A stretch of DNA of 64,000 nt, taken from contig NZ_PVMZ01000021.1 of the NCBI RefSeq assembly GCF_003001815.1, forward strand, positions 124,001 to 188,000, written 5' to 3'. Positions 15,577 through 22,716 of the stretch are shown piece after piece; within the stretch, counting starts at the first letter, position 1; each line of letters begins with the position of its first letter. The position numbers and the translations under genes are program-made. The DNA is from Actinoplanes italicus (GTDB lineage Bacteria > Actinomycetota > Actinomycetes > Mycobacteriales > Micromonosporaceae). The notes beneath the pieces are model-generated. The model was not told the origin of the DNA. It did no database searches and saw only the letters and a list, made by a program, of their open reading frames with translations.

Positions 15577-16530
15577 TCAGCGGCCGAACTCTCCGATGGC
15601 GATGAAGACGTCGTCGATCGAGCCGGCGAATTGGTCGTTGCCGGGGGCGGGGCCCTTGCCGCCGACGCGCAGCGGCTCGGCGTTGGCGATCGCGAGCTGC
15701 GGCGGAACCGGCACCCAGGCCCGCGGCATGCCGTCGACCAGCATGATCAGGCGAGTGGGCGTACGACGGCATTCGAGATCGTGCCAGAGGCCGTCAGCCA
15801 CGTCGATCCACGGCTCGGCCCGATAGATGTGATCCCGCTGCCCCGCGATCACGCAGCTGGGATGCCCCTGCCGATGGTCGACCTGGAGCTTGTACTGGCT
15901 GACCCCTCCGACCGAATAGCCCTTCTGCAGCACATTCGCGCCGTCGGCGAGGTCGGCGTGGGTCATCCGGATCGAGGCGCCGTAACTCAGCGACCGGCGG
16001 CCGGGATTGAGGCTGTCGTCGCGCAGGCCTTCGAGGATCGCGCGAGGGCAGTCCCTCTCCCGGGGCAGGGTGCATCGGTCCGGATAGGCGAGGGCAAGAC
16101 CGGATCCCTGCGGTACGAGACGAAGCGCGCCCCCGTTCTGTCCGAGCGGACGCAGTTCGTGCCCGCCCTCGACATCGGCGATGGGACGGCCCACCCCGCC
16201 GTCGAAGTCGTAACGCACCTCGAACGGCCGGCCGGCGATGCGGATGCGCCCGGGCGTGATGGGTGCGGAGAAGGCGCTGACGTTGCTGAGGAAGCCCGGC
16301 ATCGGATCGGCACGGACCTTGCCGGGTGACGGCATCGGCACTGGTGAACTGCGTGCGGGCACGGCCGGAACCGAAGTCCGTGCGGCCGCTGTGGCGAGTG
16401 GACTACGAACAGTGGCTATGGGCGGTCCCGCGACGGACGGGGTGTGCTGGATAAGGAGTGACACCCCGGCCAGGACGAGGGCCGCCGACAGGGCGCCGAT
16501 CGGGACAGCGCGCCGCCGTGAGTGATGCAT
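15577..16530 (-). CDS. Secreted or membrane-anchored LamG/concanavalin-like protein
   Basis: A 317-residue protein with an N-terminal signal anchor (residues about 9-30, VPIGALSAALVLAGVSLLIQ), a Pro/Ser/Ala-rich linker to residue 75 and a C-terminal beta-rich domain. The latter has laminin-G/polysaccharide-lyase-like features: QKGYSVGGVSQYKLQVD, WIDVADGLWHDLECRRTP, a VDG turn and a final strand FAGSIDDVFIAIGEF. Four cysteines probably form two disulfides. It may bind or remodel extracellular polysaccharide, consistent with the membrane glycosyltransferases beside it; no catalytic residues are recognised. Confidence 0.65.
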   Translation of the reverse strand: MHHSRRRAVPIGALSAALVLAGVSLLIQHTPSVAGPPIATVRSPLATAAARTSVPAVPARSSPVPMPSPGKVRADPMPGFLSNVSAFSAPITPGRIRIAGRPFEVRYDFDGGVGRPIADVEGGHELRPLGQNGGALRLVPQGSGLALAYPDRCTLPRERDCPRAILEGLRDDSLNPGRRSLSYGASIRMTHADLADGANVLQKGYSVGGVSQYKLQVDHRQGHPSCVIAGQRDHIYRAEPWIDVADGLWHDLECRRTPTRLIMLVDGMPRAWVPVPPQLAIANAEPLRVGGKGPAPGNDQFAGSIDDVFIAIGEFGR

Positions 16531-16641
16531 GGGACTATTGTCCGGATTGTCACCTGCGTACCGAACCGGCGCACCGGCACGCCGGAGAACCACCCGAAAG
16601 CGTTAGCCCGAACCACCGAAGCCGAACCGGGGTAACGGAAA

Positions 16642-17682
16642 TCACCGCATCCGTGACACCGGATGCCCCGCGCCGGCCGGTTCGCCGATCACCGCGTGCA
16701 GCACGTCGTCCAGAGTGATCACGCCGAGCGGCCGCCGTCCGTCGCTGACCAGCACGATGTGCAACCGGTCGCGCCGCATGGTGAGGAGCAGGTCGGCCAG
16801 GCTCCGATCCGGCGGAACCACTGCCAGCGGACGGATCACCTCGGCCGGCACCGGTAGGCGGCGCTGCGCCCCGGCGTACCCGAGGATGTCTTTGACGTGC
16901 ACGAATCCCAGCACCCGCCGGGTGTCACGCTGCACCACCGGGAACCGCGACCGACCGCTGCGGGTGGCCACCGCCTCCAGCGTCGCCGGCGACACGTCGG
17001 CGGCGACCGTGGTGACCCGCGACCAGGGCAGGAGCGTGTCGGCCGCGGTCCGGCTGCTGAGGCCGAGGGCGGCGTGGATGCGGGCGTACTGTTCCGAGCC
17101 GAGCAGGCCCTCACTACGCGCCTGGGTGACCATGCCGGCCAGTTCCTCAGCGGTGAAAACCGTCTTCACCGCGTCGGTGGTCTCGATCTTCCAGAGCTTC
17201 AGGATGTTCCGCGAAGCCCATCGCATCGCGTTGAGCAGCGGCTTCGTGGCATTGCAGAAGGCCAGCATGAACGGGCCGAGGATGAGCGCGGACCGCTCGG
17301 GGCCGGCCAGCGTGATGTTCTTCGGAACCATCTCGCCGATGACCGTGTGCAGGAAGGTCACGATCATCAGGGCGACCACGAACGCGATCGGGTGCACCGC
17401 GTTGTCCGGCAGGCTGATCGCGTGGAGCGGCCCCTCCAGCAGGTGCGCCACGGTCGGCTCGGCGATCGCGCCCAGCACCAGCGTGCAGATCGTGATCCCG
17501 AGCTGCGCCCCGGCGATCATCAGCGGGATCTGGCTCATCGCGGACAGTGCCCAGCGGGCCGCCTGCGAGGTCTCGGCCAGCGGTTCGAGGACGGTACGCC
17601 GGGACGCGATGAGGGCGAACTCGCCGCCCACGAAGAGGCCGTTGCCGACCAGCAGGACCGCGACGAACAGCAGCTCAGTCAT
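16642..17682 (-). CDS. CNNM/CorC-type transporter-like protein (DUF21 + CBS), second gene of pair
   Basis: A 346-residue membrane protein with an N-terminal DUF21 domain (three to four helices, residues 1-150) containing GGEFALIASRRTVLEPLA and GEMVPKN, followed by a CBS pair with FPVVQRDTRRVLGFVHVKDIL and GVITLDDVLHAVIGE. The CorC_HlyC transporter-associated domain present in its neighbour is missing, so it is the short form. Family members are implicated in Mg2+/Co2+ extrusion; the old name is hemolysin. It overlaps the upstream paralogue by eight bases, so the two are probably translated together and may form a heterodimer. Confidence 0.9.
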   Translation of the reverse strand: MTELLFVAVLLVGNGLFVGGEFALIASRRTVLEPLAETSQAARWALSAMSQIPLMIAGAQLGITICTLVLGAIAEPTVAHLLEGPLHAISLPDNAVHPIAFVVALMIVTFLHTVIGEMVPKNITLAGPERSALILGPFMLAFCNATKPLLNAMRWASRNILKLWKIETTDAVKTVFTAEELAGMVTQARSEGLLGSEQYARIHAALGLSSRTAADTLLPWSRVTTVAADVSPATLEAVATRSGRSRFPVVQRDTRRVLGFVHVKDILGYAGAQRRLPVPAEVIRPLAVVPPDRSLADLLLTMRRDRLHIVLVSDGRRPLGVITLDDVLHAVIGEPAGAGHPVSRMR

Positions 17683-19009
17683 CGGCCGGCTCCGGGGGCG
17701 CGACCACGCGCACCTGCTCGATCCGGTGCCGGTCGACCTCCATCACGGTGAACTCCCACCCGAGTTCCTCCAGCGACTCCCCGGCGACCGGGATGTGGCC
17801 GAGGCGGGCGAGCAGGAACCCGGCGAGCGTCTCGTACGGCCCCTCGGGCAGCCGGAATCCGGTCTGCTCGTGCATCTCGTCCTCCCGCAGGAGGCCGTCG
17901 ACCACGAACGTCTTCTCACCACCTGGCGCAGTGAGCTCCTGGCTACCGGTCTCGTCAAGGTCGGTGTCGTGCTCGTCGGCGATCTCCCCGACCAGTTCCT
18001 CGACCAGGTCCTCGATCGTCACCACGCCGTCGGTGCCGCCGTACTCGTCGACCACGATGGCCAGGTCGGCTCCGGCCGCTCGGAGCGCCTCCAGCACCTT
18101 GTCGAGGTTGAGGCTCTCCGGCACGTAGACAGGTTCCCGGGCGACGGCGGAGACGCGGGTCGCGGCCCGCCGTTCGGGCGGCACTCCGAGAGCATCGTTC
18201 ACGCCGACCACACCGGTGACCACGTCGAGCGTGTTCTCGTACACCGGAAAGCGGGTGTGTCCGGTCTCCCGCGCCACCGTGATGAGGTCCGCGACGGTCG
18301 CGGTGGTCTTCAGCCCGACCACGTCGACACGGGGTGTCATCGCCTTCGCGGCGCGTTTCTCCCCGAACCGGATGGTCCGGCGCAGCAGGGTGGCCGTCTC
18401 GGTGGGAAGTGCTCCGGCCGAGGCGCTGATCGCCGCCAGCAGGCCCAGTTCCTCCGGGGAGCGTGCGCTTGCCAACTCCTCCTGCGGTTCGATGCCCAAA
18501 CGGCGGACCAGCCAGTTCGCCGTGCCGTTGAGCGCCGCGATGAGCCATTTGAGGACGATCGAGAAACCGCGCAGGGGGGCTGCCGTGCGCAGCGCTATGC
18601 CCATCGGGCGAGCCAGAGCGGCATTCTTCGGGACCAGTTCACCGAAGAGCATCGAGATCAGGGTCGCCACGACCAGGGCGATCACGTGTGTGGCCGTATC
18701 GGTGGACGAGCCGGCGATCGGCTCCACCAGCGGCGCGAAGATCTCCGACAGGGCGGGTTCGGCCAGGTAGCCGGTGAGCAGCGCGGTGAGTGTGATGCCC
18801 AGTTGCGCCCCGGAGAGCTGGAAGGACAGCTCCCGCAGAGCGGTGCGGACTCTGCGCGCCCGGCGATCACCCGCGACGGCCCGGGATTCGATCTCCACCC
18901 GATCGACGGTGACCAACCCGAACTCGGCCGCCACGAAGAACGCGTTGCCCGCCGTGAGCAGCGCAAATGCCACCAACGGGAGCACCGCGGTCAGGATCAG
19001 GCCGTCCAT
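17675..19009 (-). CDS. CNNM/CorC-type transporter-like protein (DUF21 + CBS + CorC_HlyC), first gene of pair
   Basis: A 444-residue membrane protein. The DUF21 domain (residues 1-195) has FFVAAEFGLVTVDRVEIESR, GAQLGITLTALLTGYLAEPA and FGELVPKNAALARP. The CBS pair follows with TPRVDVVGLKTTATVADLI, TRFPVYE and IVVDEYGGTDGVVTIEDLVE. The C-terminal CorC_HlyC domain contains VDGLLREDEMHEQTGFRLPE and GPYETLAGFLLARLGHIP. This is the complete form of the family, likely acting in divalent cation efflux. The eight-base overlap with the next gene suggests co-translation. Confidence 0.92.
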   Translation of the reverse strand: MDGLILTAVLPLVAFALLTAGNAFFVAAEFGLVTVDRVEIESRAVAGDRRARRVRTALRELSFQLSGAQLGITLTALLTGYLAEPALSEIFAPLVEPIAGSSTDTATHVIALVVATLISMLFGELVPKNAALARPMGIALRTAAPLRGFSIVLKWLIAALNGTANWLVRRLGIEPQEELASARSPEELGLLAAISASAGALPTETATLLRRTIRFGEKRAAKAMTPRVDVVGLKTTATVADLITVARETGHTRFPVYENTLDVVTGVVGVNDALGVPPERRAATRVSAVAREPVYVPESLNLDKVLEALRAAGADLAIVVDEYGGTDGVVTIEDLVEELVGEIADEHDTDLDETGSQELTAPGGEKTFVVDGLLREDEMHEQTGFRLPEGPYETLAGFLLARLGHIPVAGESLEELGWEFTVMEVDRHRIEQVRVVAPPEPADD

Positions 19010-19083
19010 GATCGCTTCACCTCGGACCTCATTGTGCCGGACCGGGGCATCTCACCACCAACCGCGCCGATGACGGAGACGGC

Positions 19084-19118
19084 CGAGGGCCGGTCGCGCG
19101 CTGCACGACCGGCCCTCG
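19084..19118 (-). terminator. Intrinsic terminator after etfD
   Basis: A 13-bp perfect stem (CGAGGGCCGGTCG and its complement) with a nine-base loop, 13 bases past the etfD stop codon. Confidence 0.85.
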
Positions 19119-19130
19119 ATCCGCTTCGTC

Positions 19131-21284
19131 TCAGGCTTCCTGCTTCAGCGAGCGGAGCAGGACGGTGGCCACGTCGATGACCTCCACCTCCTCCTGCTTG
19201 CCTTTACCGGTGACGCCGTCACCGATCATCGTGTAGCAGAACGGGCAGCCCACGGCGATCGTCTTCGCGCCGGTGGCCAGCGCCTCCTCGGTGCGCTCGA
19301 CGTTGATCCGCTTGCCGATCCGCTCCTCCATCCACATCCGGGCGCCACCGGCGCCGCAGCAGAAGGAGCGTTCCTGGTTGCGTGGCATCTCGACCACGTC
19401 ACCGCCGATCGCGGTGCCGAGCAGCTCACGCGGGGCGTCGAACACGCGGTTGTGGCGGCCCAGGTAGCAGGGGTCGTGATACGTGACGCCGCCGTCGACC
19501 GGCTGCACCGGGGTGAGCTTGCCGGTGGCGACCAGGTGGGCCAGCAGCTGGGTGTGGTGCACGACCTCGACCTTGAGGCCGAGCTGCTCGTACTCGTTGC
19601 CGAGGGTGTTGAAGCAGTGCGGGCAGGTCGCGACGATCTTCTTGGACTTCTGACCCTCGAACGCCTCGGTCAGCGTCTCGACGTTCTGCTGGGCGAGCAT
19701 CTGGAAGATGAACTCGTTACCGATCCGCCGGGCCGGGTCGCCGGTGCAGGTCTCGCCCTCACCGAGGATGGCGTAGCTGACGCCGGCCTCGTTGAGCAGC
19801 GTGGCCACGGCGCGGGTGGTCTTCTTGGCCCGGTCCTCGAACGCGCCGGCACAGCCGACCCAGAACAGGTACTCGAACTCCTCGACCTCGCCGACCCGCG
19901 GCACCTCGAAGTCCAGGCCCTTGGTCCAGTCCTCGCGGGTGTTCTGCGGGGCGCCCCACGGGTTGCCCTTGTTCTCCAGGTTGCGCAGCATGACGCCGGC
20001 CTCGGAGGGGAAGCTCGACTCGATCAGCACCTGGTACCGGCGCATGTCGACGATGTGGTCGATGTGCTCGATGTCAACCGGGCACTGCTCGACGCAGGCG
20101 CCGCAGGTGGTGCAGGACCAGAGCACGTCCGGGTCGATGATCCCGTTCTCGTCGACGCCGCCGATCAGCGGGCGCTCGGCCTCGGCCAGGGCGAGGACGT
20201 CCATGTGCGCGAGCTGGGCCTCGGTGGCCTTCTCCTCGCCCATCAGATCCTTGCCGCCTCCGGCGAGGAGATAAGGGGCTTTGGCGTACGCGTGATCGCG
20301 CAACGACAACACGAGGAGTTTGGGTGACAGCGGCTTGGCGGTGTTCCAGGCCGGGCACTGCGACTGGCAGCGGCCGCACTCGGTGCAGGTGGAGAAGTCG
20401 AGCAGGCCCTTCCAGGTGAACTGCTCGACCTGGTTGACGCCGAAGAGGTCCTTCTCCGGGTCGGCCTCCTCGAAGTCGAGCGGCTTGCCCTCGCTCATCA
20501 TCGGCTTGAGCGCGCCGAGACCGGAGCCGGCCGGCTTCTCCGGGCTGCGCTTGAAGTAGATGTTGAAGAACGCCAGGAACCGGTGCCAGGCCACACCCAT
20601 CGTAGGGTTCAGCGAGATGGTGATCAGCCAGGTCATCGAGATGATGATCTTCACGAGAGCGGCCCAGGTGGCGCCGTCCTCCCAGGCCGGGAGCACCGAA
20701 CCGATCGCGTGGCTCAGCGGGGTGGCCCACAGCGGGTACTCGAAGTGCTCGGTGGCGACCTTGAAACCCCGGATCAGGAAGCCGAAGACGAGCACGCCGA
20801 CGATGACGGCCTCGACGAAGTACGCCTGCCACATGGTCGAGCCGAGGAACCGGCTCCGCTTCACCGCGCCCGGCTTCTGCCGCTGGCGTACGAGCACCAG
20901 GTAGAGGATGCCGATCGTGCCGAGGATACCGATCCACTCGGTGACCAGGCCGAACACGACCCAGTGCCCGATGATCGGCAGGCCCAGGTTCGGGTCGACG
21001 ACCTCGAAATACGCCTCGAGCACCAGCGACGAGAGGATCACGAACGAGACCATCACGAACCAGTGGGCCGCGCCGATCGCGCTCCACTTGAACATCCTGG
21101 TGTGACCGACGGTCTCCACCAGCATGGTCTTGGTCCGGACCTTCGGCTCGGCGAACCGGGCGGGGTCGGGCTGACCCTGCCGGATCACCGCGGTGATGGT
21201 CAGGACGGCGCGGACCGCAAGGTAGACGGCTGCCACCGTGATTGCCCCCGCTAAGACGGTGGCGACTATCTGCGCGTAGCCCAT
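19131..21284 (-). CDS. etfD: EtfD-like membrane Fe-S oxidoreductase (ETF:quinone route)
   Basis: A 717-residue protein. Residues 1-240 form a membrane domain of about six helices of the HdrE/NarI type with several histidines. Two ferredoxin-type [4Fe-4S] motifs follow: CTECGRCQSQCP (300-311) and CTTCGACVEQCP (391-402). The C-terminal half has CCG-domain motifs (WVGCAGAFEDRA near 476, and FCCGAGGARMWMEE at 641-654). This architecture and sequence match mycobacterial Rv0338c/EtfD, reported to pass electrons from reduced ETF to the respiratory chain during beta-oxidation. GAGGAGG lies six bases before the ATG. A TTACC-N4-AGTAA palindrome overlaps its presumed -10. Confidence 0.9.
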   Translation of the reverse strand: MGYAQIVATVLAGAITVAAVYLAVRAVLTITAVIRQGQPDPARFAEPKVRTKTMLVETVGHTRMFKWSAIGAAHWFVMVSFVILSSLVLEAYFEVVDPNLGLPIIGHWVVFGLVTEWIGILGTIGILYLVLVRQRQKPGAVKRSRFLGSTMWQAYFVEAVIVGVLVFGFLIRGFKVATEHFEYPLWATPLSHAIGSVLPAWEDGATWAALVKIIISMTWLITISLNPTMGVAWHRFLAFFNIYFKRSPEKPAGSGLGALKPMMSEGKPLDFEEADPEKDLFGVNQVEQFTWKGLLDFSTCTECGRCQSQCPAWNTAKPLSPKLLVLSLRDHAYAKAPYLLAGGGKDLMGEEKATEAQLAHMDVLALAEAERPLIGGVDENGIIDPDVLWSCTTCGACVEQCPVDIEHIDHIVDMRRYQVLIESSFPSEAGVMLRNLENKGNPWGAPQNTREDWTKGLDFEVPRVGEVEEFEYLFWVGCAGAFEDRAKKTTRAVATLLNEAGVSYAILGEGETCTGDPARRIGNEFIFQMLAQQNVETLTEAFEGQKSKKIVATCPHCFNTLGNEYEQLGLKVEVVHHTQLLAHLVATGKLTPVQPVDGGVTYHDPCYLGRHNRVFDAPRELLGTAIGGDVVEMPRNQERSFCCGAGGARMWMEERIGKRINVERTEEALATGAKTIAVGCPFCYTMIGDGVTGKGKQEEVEVIDVATVLLRSLKQEA

Positions 21285-21319
21285 CTGGTGCCTCCTCGGT
21301 CGGCGGTGCGCCAGGCCAT

Positions 21320-21336
21320 GTTACCCACGAGTAATA
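21320..21336. promoter_or_regulatory. Candidate operator before etfD
   Basis: GTTACCCACGAGTAATA, with half-sites TTACC and AGTAA spaced by four bases. On the minus strand it overlaps the probable -10 TAACAT, 36 bases upstream of the ATG. It is nearly identical in its half-sites to the palindromes before the FadE5-like gene and the hemolysin III gene. Confidence 0.55.
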
Positions 21337-21378
21337 GACGCATGCGGGCCGCTGGTCAAGGAAGCGAGTCCCCACGCC

Positions 21379-21414
21379 GAAAGCGCACCCCACGCCCGGC
21401 GGGGGTGCGCTTTC
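21379..21414 (-). terminator. Intrinsic terminator after crgA
   Basis: A 13-bp stem (GAAAGCGCACCCC with GGGGTGCGCTTTC) closed by a 10-base loop, followed on the plus side by TTCTTG. It separates crgA from etfD on the same strand. Confidence 0.85.
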
Positions 21415-21457
21415 TTGTGGAGTTTTCCACCATCCGCGTGATTGCGGACTGTGAGAT

Positions 21458-21721
21458 TCAGCGCCAGCGCGAGAGCAGGCCCAGGGAAGCCACCATGCAG
21501 CCGAAGCCGACTGCCAGGTTCCAGTACTCCCAGCTGGCCACCGGCCACTGCTGCGAGGACAGGTAGTAGACGACCAACCAGGCGATGCCGACCACGATCA
21601 GGGTCACCGCGGTGACGGGCACCCACACCGGACTCGGCTTGTTGGACGCACCCTTGACGGCCGGGCTGATGTCCGACGGCGGGGTGTAGACCTTCTTCTT
21701 GCGAACCACTGACTTGGGCAC
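21458..21721 (-). CDS. crgA: Cell division protein CrgA
   Basis: An 87-residue septal protein. It starts VPKSVVRKKKVYTPPSDIS, a basic cytoplasmic N-terminus typical of CrgA, and has two transmembrane helices, PVWVPVTAVTLIVVGIAWLV and EYWNLAVGFGCMVASLGLL. In actinobacteria CrgA recruits FtsI/FtsW partners and modulates Z-ring formation. The GTG start at 21721 is supported by AGGAGA four bases before it. Its position next to the DUF881 gene, trpG and pknB matches the conserved oriC-proximal arrangement. Confidence 0.95.
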   Translation of the reverse strand: MPKSVVRKKKVYTPPSDISPAVKGASNKPSPVWVPVTAVTLIVVGIAWLVVYYLSSQQWPVASWEYWNLAVGFGCMVASLGLLSRWR

Positions 21722-21894
21722 GGCGTCTCCTGAGGGCAACAAGTGGTGAACAACCCACCGCTGAGCGGCTCCGGAACTCCCGAATGCTGCCCGTGGCGAA
21801 TACTGTTCGACCGCTAGCGTAGTCAAGGCGGTACGCAGACAGGCACCCGCCGGGGCGAGAAAATACCCCGAGCGTCTGTTCTTGAGGGGGCTGG

Positions 21895-22716
21895 GTGGCT
21901 TTTCGTGGGGTTGGCGACGTACCGAACGGCGCCGGTGGGGCCTCCTGGCAGCTGGTGCTCCGGCGCGTCGCGCGGGGCCTGCGGCCGTTGCGCGACCGCC
22001 GCAGATCAGCCTGGTCGGCCGGCGTTCCGCTGATCGCCCTGGCCGCCGGCCTGCTCTTCACCACGTCGGCGACCACCGCCGACGGCACGGCGCTGCGCGA
22101 CGACCGGCGGCCGCGGCTGACCCAGCTGATCACCGAGAAACGGGAACGGCTGGCGGCCAGCGAGAAGAAGGCCGCCCGCCTGCTGGCCGAGGTCGATCAG
22201 CAGACCGGCCGTCTGGCAGAGCTGGATCCGCCGGCACTGGATCAGGCGAACGCGCTGCGGCAGACGGCCGGCTTCTCGGCCCTGCGAGGTCCCGGCATCA
22301 CCGTGACGCTCAACGACTCACCGCGCCGCGGATCGGACTTCGGCGACAACGCTCCGGACAACGACGATCTGGTCGTTCACCAGGGCGATGTCCAGGCCGT
22401 CGTCAACGCGCTCTGGGCCGGCGGAGCCGAGGCCATGACGATTATGGATCTCCGTGTGATATCCACGAGCGCGGTACGCTGTGTCGGCAACACCCTGCTC
22501 CTTCACGGCCAGGTCTTCTCACCACCCTTCAAGATCACCGCGATTGGCGAACCCACAGCGCTAAGTCACGCGTTGGACTCGGCAGAGGGAGTCAGGCAGT
22601 TCCGGGAGGCCGTCGCCGACTTCGGGCTCGGTTACCAGGAAAAGGTGGAGAAGGACGTGACAGTGCAGGCGTACGACGGATCGACCGATCTCCGATCGGC
22701 ACAGGCTGCCCGGTGA
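21895..22716 (+). CDS. DUF881-family membrane-anchored protein
   Basis: A 273-residue protein with one N-terminal transmembrane helix (about residues 40-62, GVPLIALAAGLLFTTSATTA), then an extracytoplasmic coiled-coil-like helix (LITEKRERLAASEKKAARLL). The DUF881 domain follows, with GPGITVTLNDSP, GDVQAVVNALWAGGAEAM and the cysteine-containing CVGNTLLLHG. The fold is YlxX/YlxW-like and linked to division operons, but no activity is established. GAGGGGG precedes the GTG. Its TGA overlaps the ATG of the sortase gene (TGATG), so it is the first gene of an operon leading to trpG. Confidence 0.9.
   Translation: MAFRGVGDVPNGAGGASWQLVLRRVARGLRPLRDRRRSAWSAGVPLIALAAGLLFTTSATTADGTALRDDRRPRLTQLITEKRERLAASEKKAARLLAEVDQQTGRLAELDPPALDQANALRQTAGFSALRGPGITVTLNDSPRRGSDFGDNAPDNDDLVVHQGDVQAVVNALWAGGAEAMTIMDLRVISTSAVRCVGNTLLLHGQVFSPPFKITAIGEPTALSHALDSAEGVRQFREAVADFGLGYQEKVEKDVTVQAYDGSTDLRSAQAAR

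Noticed and set aside
16715..19180. Plus-strand open frame of more than 800 codons across the two CNNM/CorC genes
   Set aside because: Antisense shadow; low-complexity Arg/Ser-rich product with no recognisable domain.
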